Positions 15,263-24,903 are shown, numbered from the stretch's first letter. The stretch: DNA of 41,990 bases from HGM04593 sp045634365 (GCA_045634365.1 JAZRAC010000007.1:1-41990); one strand, 5' to 3'. Notes: generated from the sequence alone by a model not told the origin. Numbers and translations are program-made.

Positions 15263-16909
15263 TCAATAGGTAAATGTGCTACCGCCCAAGAATTCACGAA
15301 TAACAGAAGTGGGCGGAAGTATATTCTCCTGCAAAGGTACAATATAATCCAAGAAACGCAATAGTCTGCGGGCAACAGAATATTCGCGACAGGTCTGCGG
15401 AACGGCGCGTAACATAGGCTCGGCCTGCGACTTAAATGCGGCAAGTTCGTAGAAGAGCGAGGAGTTGAACATCACATCGGCATTCTCCTGATAGGGGAAT
15501 ATCCACTCCTCCTCGCCCTCGCGCACCGAGGGCCAGCGGCTTATTGTCTCCACTGCCGAAAAGCCACGATATTTCGCGTCGCGCACCATACGACGCAACA
15601 GGCGTGTATCGGAGGTGGATATATAATTGTGATAGTCGAGCTTCATTGAGGTGAGTGCCGACACATAGATGCGGAATTTCTCACTCTCGGGTACCTGCTC
15701 GGTGAGCATAGGGTTAAGGCCGTGCGTTCCCTCTATCACCAGCACCATCTGCGGAGTGAGCTTTATCTTCTTGCCGTGATATTCGCGACGACCGGTTACA
15801 AAATTGTAATATGGCAACTCCACCTCCTCGCCGGCAAGAATTTTCGTAAGTGTTTCGTTGAAATAGGGGAGGTCTATCGAATGGATGGACTCAAAGTCAT
15901 AATCACCATTGGGCTTACGCGGGCTCTTCTCTCTATCGACAAAAAAGTCGTCGAGCGACACGGCCACAGGCTTTAACCCGCAGGCAAGCAGATGAACACT
16001 CAACCGCTTGCTCGACGTGGTTTTTCCCGACGACGACGGGCCGGCAATGAGCACCACACGCGCTCCGCGCTCCTTTATACTGTCGGCCATTACCGAAAAG
16101 CGTTTCTCCTGCAAAGCCTCGGCAATGTTCACAAGGTCTACCTCGTAGCCCATATTCATAGCTATATTAAAGTCGCCTATCGTCTCAACGCCCATAATCT
16201 GATGCCAACGCAAACGCTCTTCGAAACGCTCTTGCAGTTTCTCTTGCGGCACTTTATCTTCGAGTGTGGTGGGGCAATCCTGGTCGGGGACACGCAACAG
16301 CACTCCATCGGCAAATTTCTCTATCTCGAATAATTTTATATAACCGGTGCTTGGCAACAGGCCCTCGTAGTAGTGGTCAATATAATCGCCCAACATATAG
16401 TAGCTTGTATAAAGATATTTATAGGTTTTAAGAAGGCGCACCCTATCTACGCGGCCGAGCTTTTCAAAAACCTCGATAGCCTCGGCGGTGCGGCAATCCA
16501 CACGATGAAAAGGGATATTCTCGGCGATAATCTCGTGCATACGCTCGCGCACCTGCGCCACCTGCGCCTCGTCGAGCGCGCCACCCTCCACACGGCAATA
16601 GTATCCCTTGGAGATTGGATTTTCGAAGCGCACCACCCTGCCGGGGAAAAGGTCGTTCAGTGCCTTCATCATCACAAAAGTGAGCGAGCGCACATACATA
16701 CGCATTCCATCGTCGGATGTTATATCTATAAACTCAACATCCTTGTGATTGTACACCTTAAAGTTGAGCCCCTCCACTTCGTTGTTCACTCGCGCGGCCA
16801 CAGCCTCGTAAGAGAGATTGAGAGTAAACTCCTTGCATATTTGATGCAACGCCGTGCCCGATTGGAAACTTTTTGTCTCGCCGTTATTTACACAAAATAT
16901 TTTTACCAT
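15263..16909 (-). CDS. Uridine-kinase-like nucleoside kinase with N-terminal TGS/ThrRS-like domains
   Basis: A 548-residue fusion. Residues 1-62 form a TGS-like ubiquitin-fold domain, and about 65-190 resemble the second N-terminal domain of threonyl-tRNA synthetase (VRSLTFVMMKALNDLFPG, then PFHRVDCRTAEAIEVFEKLG). From about residue 283 a P-loop uridine kinase/phosphoribulokinase domain follows, with Walker A GPSSSGKT at 290-297, VSLDDFFVDR, and LVIEGTHGLNP. The kinase part predicts phosphorylation of a nucleoside or similar small molecule. The role of the tRNA-synthetase-like N-terminus is unknown, and no synthetase catalytic core is present. The combination is widespread in Bacteroidota and Firmicutes. 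It is the first gene of a unit with rpoN, read from a TAACTTCG box at 16952-16945. Confidence 0.88.
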   Translation of the reverse strand: MVKIFCVNNGETKSFQSGTALHQICKEFTLNLSYEAVAARVNNEVEGLNFKVYNHKDVEFIDITSDDGMRMYVRSLTFVMMKALNDLFPGRVVRFENPISKGYYCRVEGGALDEAQVAQVRERMHEIIAENIPFHRVDCRTAEAIEVFEKLGRVDRVRLLKTYKYLYTSYYMLGDYIDHYYEGLLPSTGYIKLFEIEKFADGVLLRVPDQDCPTTLEDKVPQEKLQERFEERLRWHQIMGVETIGDFNIAMNMGYEVDLVNIAEALQEKRFSVMADSIKERGARVVLIAGPSSSGKTTSSKRLSVHLLACGLKPVAVSLDDFFVDREKSPRKPNGDYDFESIHSIDLPYFNETLTKILAGEEVELPYYNFVTGRREYHGKKIKLTPQMVLVIEGTHGLNPMLTEQVPESEKFRIYVSALTSMKLDYHNYISTSDTRLLRRMVRDAKYRGFSAVETISRWPSVREGEEEWIFPYQENADVMFNSSLFYELAAFKSQAEPMLRAVPQTCREYSVARRLLRFLDYIVPLQENILPPTSVIREFLGGSTFTY

Positions 16910-16944
16910 AATCTTTCTGTTTTTATGAGTGAACAGCTACGATG

Positions 16945-16952
16945 CGAAGTTA
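16945..16952 (-). promoter_or_regulatory. -7 box for the nucleoside kinase-rpoN unit
   Basis: TAACTTCG on the minus strand, 36 bases before the ATG at 16909. It matches the TAnnTTyG boxes seen before many genes here. Confidence 0.5.
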
Positions 16953-17024
16953 AACAGAATTTGTTACGATACAACCTGCGGGACAACATTTTTTACAATT
17001 TTAAAATTTATTTGCACATTGTTG

Positions 17025-17055
17025 TTTGCATCGAAGAAACATTGTACTATTTTTG
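17025..17055 (+). promoter_or_regulatory. Promoter of the ATPase/TOPRIM pair
   Basis: TTTG at 17025-17028, a 19-base gap, then TATTTTTG at 17048-17055, a good match to the Bacteroidales housekeeping promoter. The start codon is 45 bases downstream, preceded by GAAAGAAGGAGG, an unusually strong Shine-Dalgarno sequence for this phylum. Confidence 0.7.
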
Positions 17056-17099
17056 CATAAGGACGCAACAACGCGCCACCGAAAGAAGGAGGTAGAATT

Positions 17100-17927
17100 A
17101 TGGAAAAGCCGGGCCAATATATAAAAAGTATCGAGATTGATTCCCTGTGGGCAAATCGCAAACACATCTATTGGGAACTGAACCCCGAGGTTAATATTTT
17201 GAGCGGAAGCAACGGAGTGGGCAAAAGCACGGTCATCAACCGGTCGGCACGTCACCTGAACATAATGCGCGAAGGAAAACTCACCACCAACCCCGAGAGC
17301 GGAGTACACATTAAATTCTACCCCGAGGATGCCACAAGCATACAATTCGACGTAATAAGCAGCATCGACCGCCCCATACTGAACGGAGATATGCTCGACA
17401 AAATCCCCGGCGCCGACATACGCACAGAGCTCGATTGGCAGCTGTATAATCTGCAACGCCGTTACCTTAACTACCAAGTGAACATAGGCAACAGGATAAT
17501 AGAACTCCTAACATCGGGCAAGCCCGAAGAGCAGCAAGCCGCCGCCGAGCTTACAAAGCCCAAAAAGATTTTTCAGGACCTGATTGACGAACTTTTCGCC
17601 CCCACGGCAAAAAAAATAAACCGCACCAACAACGAAATATTCTTCGAGCAGTATGGCGAAACAATTTCGCCCTATATGCTATCGTCGGGCGAAAAGCAGA
17701 TGCTCGTAATTCTGCTCACAGCACTTGTGCAAGAAAACCACCACTGCGTAATGCTTATGGACGAGCCCGAAATATCCTTGCACATAGAGTGGCAGGAGAG
17801 GCTCATAACCCTCATACGCACACTGAACCCCAACGCACAAATAATCCTCTGCACACACTCGCCAGCGATAATAATGAACGGATGGGCCGATGCTGTGACA
17901 GAAATGGTGGAGATTACCACACGTTAA
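17100..17927 (+). CDS. Compact ABC/OLD-type AAA ATPase, partner of a DUF4435 TOPRIM protein (AriA-like)
   Basis: The 275-residue protein has a full ABC-type ATPase site: Walker A GSNGVGKST (36-44), signature SSGEKQ (195-200), Walker B VMLMDEPE (217-224, with Asp221 and Glu222), and the switch histidine in CTHSP (His253). There is no membrane segment or transporter partner, so it belongs with the soluble OLD/RecF/Rad50-like ATPases that gate effector proteins. At ~275 residues it has only a short helical insert between Walker A and the signature. The next gene encodes a DUF4435 TOPRIM-like protein. This order, ATPase then DUF4435, is that of the PARIS anti-phage system (AriA, AriB), where the ATPase holds and releases the nuclease. 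Assignment to defence is inference. Confidence 0.85.
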   Translation: MEKPGQYIKSIEIDSLWANRKHIYWELNPEVNILSGSNGVGKSTVINRSARHLNIMREGKLTTNPESGVHIKFYPEDATSIQFDVISSIDRPILNGDMLDKIPGADIRTELDWQLYNLQRRYLNYQVNIGNRIIELLTSGKPEEQQAAAELTKPKKIFQDLIDELFAPTAKKINRTNNEIFFEQYGETISPYMLSSGEKQMLVILLTALVQENHHCVMLMDEPEISLHIEWQERLITLIRTLNPNAQIILCTHSPAIIMNGWADAVTEMVEITTR

Positions 17928-17951
17928 CCACACGGCACAAACACGCGGAAT

Positions 17952-18947
17952 ATGAAAAGACTCACCCAATATCTGAATTCCGCTTTCATAGAAGCAGCCA
18001 ACAAACTGCGCCCCAAGAAAGCCAAGCACCGCATAATTGCCTATGTGGAGAGCTACGACGACATTTCATTCTGGCGAGGCGTATTCAACCGATACGAAAA
18101 TGAAAAATACCATTTCGAAGTGATGCTGCCGGCACGCGGCAAGCTCACCAAAGGCAAAAAGCAGGCAATGATGAATATGCTGGGTGAGGCTGTGGGACGC
18201 AATATGATAGCCTGCGTGGATGCCGACTACGACTATCTGCTGCAAGGCACCACAGCAACCTCGCGACAAATTATAGAGAATCCTTATATACTACACACAT
18301 ACGCCTACGCAATAGAGAACCTCAAATGTTACGCCGAGAGTCTCAAACAGGTGTGCGTGCAAAGCACGCTCAACGACACTAATGTGCTCGACATTCCGGC
18401 ATTTATGAGGCTCTACTCGCAAATATGCTACCCTCTTTTCGCGTGGAACATACTGCTCTACCGCCGGCACGACCTAAAAACAATGAGTATGCAACGATTT
18501 TGCGAAATTGTGCGCCTCACATCCTTCAACATAGAAAATCCCGCCCTCTCATTAAAACAGCTCGAAACACGGGTGAACCACAATCTGGAATTATTGGAGA
18601 AGCACCACCCGCACCTTGTCGATGAGTGCAATACTCTAAAAGAGGAGCTTAATTCGCTGGGAATACTCCCCGAGGAGTGCTATTTTTACATACAGGGGCA
18701 CCACATTATGGACAGCGTGGTAATGCGCATTCTGGTACCCGTGTGCCGACATTTGCGTGGGAGGCGCGAGCGCGAAATAGAAAAATATGCCTATCACAGG
18801 CAACAATACTCCAACGAGCTATCCTCCTATCGCCACAGCCAATGCGATGTTTCTCTTATGCTAAACAAAAACACTGCATACACCGACGCTGCACCCTACA
18901 AGCGTTTGCAGGGCGACATTGAGGCTTTATTAAACTCTTTGGAATAA
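17952..18947 (+). CDS. DUF4435 (TOPRIM-like) protein, candidate nuclease effector (AriB-like)
   Basis: The 331-residue product has the DUF4435 layout. A first strand with an acidic residue reads IIAYVESYDDISFWRGVF (Glu33), and a third strand reads ACVDADYDYLL with Asp90, Asp92 and Asp94. Glu plus D-x-D is the metal-binding signature of TOPRIM nucleases such as OLD and AriB. The C-terminal ~200 residues are helical and rich in His and Cys. It follows the ATPase gene by 24 bases on the same strand and must be cotranscribed with it. In PARIS the DUF4435 subunit is a tRNA-cutting toxin released when the ATPase senses a phage anti-restriction protein. Whether this protein does the same is unknown. 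It meets trkH tail to tail with three bases between stops. Confidence 0.82.
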   Translation: MKRLTQYLNSAFIEAANKLRPKKAKHRIIAYVESYDDISFWRGVFNRYENEKYHFEVMLPARGKLTKGKKQAMMNMLGEAVGRNMIACVDADYDYLLQGTTATSRQIIENPYILHTYAYAIENLKCYAESLKQVCVQSTLNDTNVLDIPAFMRLYSQICYPLFAWNILLYRRHDLKTMSMQRFCEIVRLTSFNIENPALSLKQLETRVNHNLELLEKHHPHLVDECNTLKEELNSLGILPEECYFYIQGHHIMDSVVMRILVPVCRHLRGRREREIEKYAYHRQQYSNELSSYRHSQCDVSLMLNKNTAYTDAAPYKRLQGDIEALLNSLE

Positions 18948-18950
18948 CTC

Positions 18951-20405
18951 TCAATTGCGTTTCCAAAAAGAGGGCAGGAGAAGGAGAAGCACGGCAAAGA
19001 ATTCGAGACGGCCCACCAGCATCTGGAAGGAGCAGAACCATCGGACCAGAGCCGGCAACGAGGCAAAAGAGTCCATCGGGCCATAGTGCCCAAGCGCCGG
19101 CCCCACATTGCTCACACAACTTGCCGAAAGGCCATAAGCATCGAGAAAATCGAGCCCGAAGGTCATATTTACAAAAATACCAATAATAATAATTCCCACA
19201 TAAAGTACCGTATAGGCAAGTATTGCCGACTGCACCGTAGAGGGAACAATCTTGCCGCTCATACGAACAGGAATAACCGCATTCGGGTGCACAATACGCT
19301 TAAACTCATTAAACATCACCCTGCCGAGGATTGATATTCGGGCACACTTCATAGCACCGCTTGTGGAGCCCGAGCAAGCACCCAAGAACATAATGGCACT
19401 CAACGTGAGCCACAGGACAGGCAACCAAAGAACATAGTTGGAGGTGGCAAAGCCGGTGGTTGTCTGCATAGAGACTACCTGAAAAAGGGAGGTACGGAAC
19501 GACTCCTCCACGCCCATAGGAGTAGAGAAGAAGAGTCCTATGGTTATCAGCGCCGTGAAGAGAGTTATTGCACTCACATATACGCGAAATTCACTGTCAC
19601 GCAACAGTGAGGCGAAACGGAATTTAAAAAGGAACAGATAGAGCAAAGAGAAGTTTACACCGCCCAAGAACATAAACAACGTAACCACATAATCTATGAG
19701 CGGAGAATTAAAAGCAGCTATGCTCGCCTGCTTGGTGGAGAAGCCTCCTGTGGCCACCGTCGACATTGCGTGGCACACAGCGTCGAACTTGCCCATTCCT
19801 GCAAAATAGAACGAGACTGTTGCTATGAGTGTAAGCCCTACATATATACTCAAAATCCAGCGGGCAGCAACCGAAATACGCGGATGCAATTTGGGCTGCA
19901 TAGGCCCCACCGACTCGGCAGCAAAGAGATTTATATCGCCAAGGCCAAAGACAGGGAACACCGCCACCGTAAAGAAGACTATTCCCAAGCCTCCCACCCA
20001 ATGAGTCATTGCACGCCAAAAAAGCAAGCTGTGAGGCAGCGCCTCAATATCGTTGAGAATTGTTGCGCCGGTGGTGGTAAAGCCCGACATTGTTTCAAAG
20101 AAGGCATTGGTTACCGATGGGATACTGCCGCTTATATAAAAAGGCAATGCTCCAAAAAGCGAAAATATAACCCAGCAGAGGGTTACCACAATGTAACCAT
20201 CCTTACGGGAAATGTTGCGTTCCTTTCCCCTGCCAATATAGGCAAACAGGGTGCCGCAGCCGAGCATTGCCGCAAGAGTGTAAATATAGGACCAAAGGAT
20301 GTGCTCTCCATAATAGAGAGAAACGGCAAGACTGCTCGACAAGAAGCCCGCCTCTATCATAAGCAGAAAGCCTATAATCCTTAATATTATTTTTGGGTGA
20401 AACAT
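18951..20405 (-). CDS. trkH: Trk system potassium uptake protein TrkH
   Basis: The membrane channel subunit of the Trk K+ uptake system, 484 residues with about ten hydrophobic segments. The four pore loops of the selectivity filter are visible in order: SGFTTTGATIL, STVATGGFST, MQTTTGFATS and SCVSNVGPALG. The ATG at 20405 shares one base with the stop of trkA, showing tight coupling; a TTG one codon earlier is the alternative. It is the third gene of dxs-trkA-trkH and has no visible terminator before the convergent DUF4435 gene. Confidence 0.95.
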   Translation of the reverse strand: MFHPKIILRIIGFLLMIEAGFLSSSLAVSLYYGEHILWSYIYTLAAMLGCGTLFAYIGRGKERNISRKDGYIVVTLCWVIFSLFGALPFYISGSIPSVTNAFFETMSGFTTTGATILNDIEALPHSLLFWRAMTHWVGGLGIVFFTVAVFPVFGLGDINLFAAESVGPMQPKLHPRISVAARWILSIYVGLTLIATVSFYFAGMGKFDAVCHAMSTVATGGFSTKQASIAAFNSPLIDYVVTLFMFLGGVNFSLLYLFLFKFRFASLLRDSEFRVYVSAITLFTALITIGLFFSTPMGVEESFRTSLFQVVSMQTTTGFATSNYVLWLPVLWLTLSAIMFLGACSGSTSGAMKCARISILGRVMFNEFKRIVHPNAVIPVRMSGKIVPSTVQSAILAYTVLYVGIIIIGIFVNMTFGLDFLDAYGLSASCVSNVGPALGHYGPMDSFASLPALVRWFCSFQMLVGRLEFFAVLLLLLPSFWKRN

Positions 20406-21742
20406 CAATTGAAGAATTTTTCGAGTTTCTTTATTACGTGCTCCAAACAGAAGATTATAACGTGGTCCTCGGCCTGAATCATTGTATTACCGGTAACGTG
20501 CATTCCCTCGCCGTTGCGTATGAGGCCGCCAATATTGGCTCCGGACGGGAGAGCAAGATCCTTTACAACCTTTTTGGTTATGAGCGCACCCTCTTTCACT
20601 GGGAACTCCACAACAACGGCCTCTATGAATGTGAGACACTTCACGCTCGATACATCGGTGTTGAGCATCATTTGGAATATGTTGCTTGCGGCCAATTTTT
20701 TCTTGTTGATAACAGAGCCAATGTCCATATTCTCGGCCATTGATATATAGTCGATATTCTCTACCTCGGCAACGGTTCGGTAAACACCCGAGCGTTTGGC
20801 CGAGAGACAGGCAAGAATATTTGTTTCGGAATTATCGCTCAATGCAATAAATGCGTCGGTGTGTTCAATGCCTTCGCTGCGCAACAGTTCCGGGTCGCGA
20901 GCATCGCCGTTTATAATCATCACCTTGTCGCTCACAAGTTCAAGGAGTTTGTGGCAGCGATTAAGGTCGCTCTCTATTATCTTAACCTTTATATTGTCGG
21001 AAATGAGGCGTGCCGTGCGCACTGCGATGCGGCTGCCGCCCATTATTATGAGGCTGCGCACCTCCGAGAATTCCGATTTTCCACAGATGCTGCGTATGAA
21101 CGGAATTTTCTCCTCCACGGTCATAAAGCAGACAAGGTCATCGGGCTCAATGGAGTCGTTTCCGCGGGGAATTATTGTTTCGTCGCCACGCTGTATTGCC
21201 ACAATATGATAAGGAGAGTCGGCCGGAAGGTCCTTGAAGAGTTTGCCAAGAAGCGGTGCCCCCTGACGCACCTTTACACCTATCATCACCAAGGCTCCGT
21301 CGCCAAATTCCAGAAACTGACGCATCCAGCTGTATTTGATGCTTGTGGCAATCTCCTCGGCTGCAAGCTGTTCGGGGTATATGAGCGAGTCGATGCCCAA
21401 TGAGGCAAAGTAGCTCTTGTGCTTCTGTTGCAGATACTCGTAATTGTCGATGCGGGCCACGGTCTTTTTTGCACCAAGATAATGGGCAAGAATACAAGCG
21501 GTTACATTGTCGCTCTCGTTGGGTGTTACGGCAACAAATAGGTCGGCGTCGTTGGCACCGGCGAGTTTCAGGTCGGATATTTTAGTGGGCGCGCCCACCT
21601 GTGCTTTAAGGTCGAAGAGCGACTCCATTTTACCTAGTTTCTCTTCACTCTCGTCCATCAGCACCACATTCTCGTTACCGACAGAAAGCATTTTTGCCAA
21701 ATGGGTACCAACGGCACCGGCACCGGCTATGACAATTTTCAT
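20405..21742 (-). CDS. trkA: Trk system potassium uptake regulatory protein TrkA
   Basis: The cytosolic NAD(H)- and nucleotide-binding gating ring subunit that works with TrkH. The 445 residues contain two tandem RCK modules. The first starts with the Rossmann fingerprint IVIAGAGAVGTHLAKML followed by VVLMDE; the second starts near LIIMGGSRIAVRTARLI with VKIIESD. Each is followed by an RCK_C beta-rich domain (LGKLFKDLPADSPYHIVAI and the late LALPSGANIGGLIR). It starts two bases after the dxs stop. Confidence 0.96.
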   Translation of the reverse strand: MKIVIAGAGAVGTHLAKMLSVGNENVVLMDESEEKLGKMESLFDLKAQVGAPTKISDLKLAGANDADLFVAVTPNESDNVTACILAHYLGAKKTVARIDNYEYLQQKHKSYFASLGIDSLIYPEQLAAEEIATSIKYSWMRQFLEFGDGALVMIGVKVRQGAPLLGKLFKDLPADSPYHIVAIQRGDETIIPRGNDSIEPDDLVCFMTVEEKIPFIRSICGKSEFSEVRSLIIMGGSRIAVRTARLISDNIKVKIIESDLNRCHKLLELVSDKVMIINGDARDPELLRSEGIEHTDAFIALSDNSETNILACLSAKRSGVYRTVAEVENIDYISMAENMDIGSVINKKKLAASNIFQMMLNTDVSSVKCLTFIEAVVVEFPVKEGALITKKVVKDLALPSGANIGGLIRNGEGMHVTGNTMIQAEDHVIIFCLEHVIKKLEKFFN

Positions 21743-21744
21743 AA

Positions 21745-23643
21745 CTACGCTTCTTTAAATTTCAAAATTGCATCGAGAATTGCCGCATTATCCATCTTGC
21801 AGATGGTGTAAAGTTCTTGCGGTGTTCCGTGCTCTACAAACGCATCGGGAATACCGATGGTTTTTATCTTCGGCGAATAACCGTTGGCTGTCATATATTC
21901 GGCCACGGCACTGCCAAAGCCACCTTTCACCACTCCATCTTCGAGGGTTACTATATATTTGAACTTTTCAGCAACAGTGTGCAGAATATCCGTGTCTATG
22001 GGTTTGAGGAAGCGCATATCATAATGTGCCACGCTCACGCCCTGTTGCTCGGCTGCGGCAACAGCCTCCTCGGCCACTTTACCGAGAGGACCAAGAGTGA
22101 GCAGTGCAACATCGGCACCATCCTTTATGAGGCGGCCTTTGCCCACCTCCACAGCCTCCAACGGGCAACGCCACTCGGTGAGCGAGCCTTTACCGCGAGG
22201 ATAGCGTATGACAAAAGTTCCCTTGTCGGGCAGCTGTGCCGTGTACATAAGACGACGAAGCTCGCACTCGTCGTAGGGCGAGGCTATTGTGATATTGGGA
22301 ATCGGACGCAAATAGGCAAGGTCGAAGGCTCCGTGGTGAGTGGGACCATCCTCGCCCACAATTCCTGCACGGTCGAGACACAGAACCATATTCACACGCT
22401 GCAACGCCGCGTCGTGTATAAGATTGTCGTATGCACGCTGCATAAACGAAGAGTATATATTGCAGAAGGGCATTGAGCCACCCTTTGCAAGGCCGGCCGA
22501 GAATGTCACGGCGTGCCCTTCGGCAATGCCAACGTCGAAGAAACGTTGCGGCATTTCGTTCATAAGCAGATTCATCGAGCAACCGGTGGGCATTGCGGGG
22601 GTAACTCCCACCACTTTATCGTTGGCACGCGCAAGCTCCACAAGTGTTTCGCCAAATACATCTTGGAAACGAGGGCTGCCACCATTCTTCACAATACGTT
22701 CACCTGTCTCAATATCGAAAAGGCCGGGCTGGTGCCACAGTGTAGGAGTCTGTTCGGCAGGCTTGTATCCCTTTCCCTTTACCGTGTTTATGTGAAGCAT
22801 TTTCGGCCCCTTCATATCCTTTATCATTTGCAGCATACGCACAAGCTCGCGAACATCGTGCCCATCTATGGGGCCGAAGTAACGTGCCGACATTGCCTCG
22901 AATATATTGTGACGACGGAACAACAGAGCCTTAATGCCGTTATTGAAGCGGATGAGGGCTGTTGCACGGCGTTTGTTGAGCAAGCCCACGCGGGTGAAAC
23001 AGCGGGCCAGACTGTTGCGCAATCTATTATAGAAACGCGACGAATGCATAGTGATGAGCAGTTGGCTCAACCCGCCCACACTCTTGTCGATGGACATATT
23101 ATTGTCGTTGAGTATCACTAGAAGATTATTCTCGCTCACCGACATATTGTTAAGCCCCTCGAAGGCAAGACCACCGCTCATAGAGCCGTCGCCTATTATG
23201 GCAACAACGTGTTCATTATCCTTTGCCTGCAAAGCCGCCGACACGGCAAGTCCCAAGGCTGCCGATATTGAATTTGATGCGTGCCCCGCCATAAAGGAGT
23301 CGTAGATACTCTCGTCGGGAGAGGGGAAGGGCTTTACACCGCCCAATTTACGGTTCGTGTGAAAAATATCGCGACGGCCGGTGAGTATCTTATGCCCATA
23401 GGCCTGATGACCCACATCCCACACGAGTTTGTCTGACGGGGTGTCGTACACATAGTGCAGAGCCACTGTAAGTTCCACAGAACCAAGGCTCGAAGCAAAG
23501 TGCCCGGGATTGGTTGAGCACGATTCTATTATAAAATCCCTTAATTCCTTGCACACTTGCGGCAGTTGCTTTTCGGGCAAAGCGCGTAAATCGGCTGGAG
23601 TATTTATTTTCCCTAAAAGGGGGTATTTAGAGTCTGTTTCCAT
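21745..23643 (-). CDS. dxs: 1-deoxy-D-xylulose-5-phosphate synthase
   Basis: Dxs condenses pyruvate and glyceraldehyde-3-phosphate in the first step of the MEP pathway. The 632-residue thiamine-diphosphate enzyme shows GHFASSLGSVELTVALHYV, WDVGHQAYGHKILTGR, the ThDP motif GDGSMSGG...EGLNN, MPTGCSM, and the transketolase domain's VGIAEGHAVTFSAGLA and CLDRAGIVGEDGPTHHG. The ATG at 23643 is chosen; four more residues are possible upstream. It heads the dxs-trkA-trkH operon, a linkage common in Bacteroidales without an obvious metabolic reason. Together with ispG it shows that this organism uses the MEP route. Confidence 0.97.
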   Translation of the reverse strand: METDSKYPLLGKINTPADLRALPEKQLPQVCKELRDFIIESCSTNPGHFASSLGSVELTVALHYVYDTPSDKLVWDVGHQAYGHKILTGRRDIFHTNRKLGGVKPFPSPDESIYDSFMAGHASNSISAALGLAVSAALQAKDNEHVVAIIGDGSMSGGLAFEGLNNMSVSENNLLVILNDNNMSIDKSVGGLSQLLITMHSSRFYNRLRNSLARCFTRVGLLNKRRATALIRFNNGIKALLFRRHNIFEAMSARYFGPIDGHDVRELVRMLQMIKDMKGPKMLHINTVKGKGYKPAEQTPTLWHQPGLFDIETGERIVKNGGSPRFQDVFGETLVELARANDKVVGVTPAMPTGCSMNLLMNEMPQRFFDVGIAEGHAVTFSAGLAKGGSMPFCNIYSSFMQRAYDNLIHDAALQRVNMVLCLDRAGIVGEDGPTHHGAFDLAYLRPIPNITIASPYDECELRRLMYTAQLPDKGTFVIRYPRGKGSLTEWRCPLEAVEVGKGRLIKDGADVALLTLGPLGKVAEEAVAAAEQQGVSVAHYDMRFLKPIDTDILHTVAEKFKYIVTLEDGVVKGGFGSAVAEYMTANGYSPKIKTIGIPDAFVEHGTPQELYTICKMDNAAILDAILKFKEA

Positions 23644-23870
23644 TTTCAACAACAATTTGCCAAAATTATTGCAATATTAGCCTTTTTAAATATAAATAGC
23701 AACTTTTAAGCCATTTTAAATTTTCCGTAACGCCGAAGGAGGTAATTTTTACCCCTCGCAACGACTCTATTTTCAAGCGTTGAACGCCCTTTATCCGCTC
23801 GACAACAATCATTTTTTGCGACAGGATAAAAAATCTTTCGCAAAGATACAATATAAATTGATAGTTTGTT

Positions 23871-23878
23871 TAAATTTG
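23871..23878 (+). promoter_or_regulatory. -7 box for the GSCFA-murF/alr unit
   Basis: TAAATTTG, 30 bases before the ATG at 23908. No clear TTTG -33 element at the right spacing is seen. Confidence 0.5.
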
Positions 23879-23907
23879 CGATAATTTGCGGAATTACAAA
23901 AGGGACC

Positions 23908-24903
23908 ATGCAGTTTACAACACCTGTTGAATTAGGGAAGCAGAGCTTGAACATAGGGCACAGAAGCAACACTTTGCTTTTGGGCTCTTGCTTTGCGCAG
24001 AATATAGGGCAAAGGCTTCTCGGTTGTAAATTCAACATCTGTTGTAACCCATTCGGCATAATATATAACCCACTCTCCATTGCCACGGTACTGAAAAGAA
24101 TTATTAGCGGCGAGGCGTTCCACGAGCAGTCGCCCGAGCTTGTGGAGTGTGGGGAAAAATGGCACAGCATACTGCACCACGGCGATTTTTCGCGACGCAC
24201 AAAGAGCGAGATTGTCGACACAATCAACCATTCGTTGCAACAGGCACACAAGATGATAAAAACAGCAGACGCTGTTGCAATAACCTTCGGCACGGCATAC
24301 GCCTACGAGCGCAAGAGCGACGGCCTTGTGGTGAGCAACTGCCACAAGCTGCCCGCAAGCACATTCAGTCGCAGGCTGTTGAGCATAGAGGAGATCGTCG
24401 ACAAAATGAGCGAGGCGATACACTGCATAAAAGAGCTGCGCCCCGATGTAAAATTCCTATTCACGGTGAGTCCCATAAGGCACTTGCGCGACGGAGCGCA
24501 CGATAATCAATTGAGCAAGGCCACGCTATTGCTCGCGGTAGAGAAACTGCGCACACTCTTCCCCGAAAATATAATATATTTCCCCGCCTACGAGATTATG
24601 ATGGACGAATTACGCGATTATCGCTTTTACGCCGAGGATATGACGCACCCTTCGCCCGTTGCCGTTGAATATATATGGCAGAAATTCTGCGAGCTGCACC
24701 TCACGAGCGAGAGTATAAGCCTCAACCGAGCCATCGAGGAGATTGTGCGAGGGGTGAACCACCGCCCCTTCGATGCGGGCAGCAACGCCTACAAAAATTT
24801 CATCAGCAACGTTATAGAAAAGATAGAGAAGATTAAGGAGAGCCACCCTTATCTTGATTTTGAAAAGGAGATAAACCTATGCAATACACTATTGAACAGA
24901 TAG
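23908..24903 (+). CDS. GSCFA domain protein
   Basis: A 331-residue protein with the family's name-giving motif LLLGSCFAQNIG (GSCFA at residues 26-30), followed by NPFGIIYNPLSIA and, further on, TFGTAYAYE, FTVSPIRHLRDG and a late DMTHPSPVAVEYIW. The layout recalls SGNH/GDSL-type esterases, with a Ser in GSCFA and a D-x-x-HP at the end, but the substrate is unknown. The ATG at 23908 is preceded by AAAAGGGACC and directly precedes the conserved start; an upstream start at 23866 lies on the -7 box. It overlaps the murF-alr gene by 25 bases, an arrangement often seen in Bacteroidota that suggests a role near the cell wall. That last point is inference. Confidence 0.9.
   Translation: MQFTTPVELGKQSLNIGHRSNTLLLGSCFAQNIGQRLLGCKFNICCNPFGIIYNPLSIATVLKRIISGEAFHEQSPELVECGEKWHSILHHGDFSRRTKSEIVDTINHSLQQAHKMIKTADAVAITFGTAYAYERKSDGLVVSNCHKLPASTFSRRLLSIEEIVDKMSEAIHCIKELRPDVKFLFTVSPIRHLRDGAHDNQLSKATLLLAVEKLRTLFPENIIYFPAYEIMMDELRDYRFYAEDMTHPSPVAVEYIWQKFCELHLTSESISLNRAIEEIVRGVNHRPFDAGSNAYKNFISNVIEKIEKIKESHPYLDFEKEINLCNTLLNR

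Noticed and set aside
23666..23851. 61-codon minus-strand frame between dxs and the GSCFA gene
   Set aside because: It lies in the divergent promoter region, has no domain, and overlaps the -7 box of the GSCFA gene.
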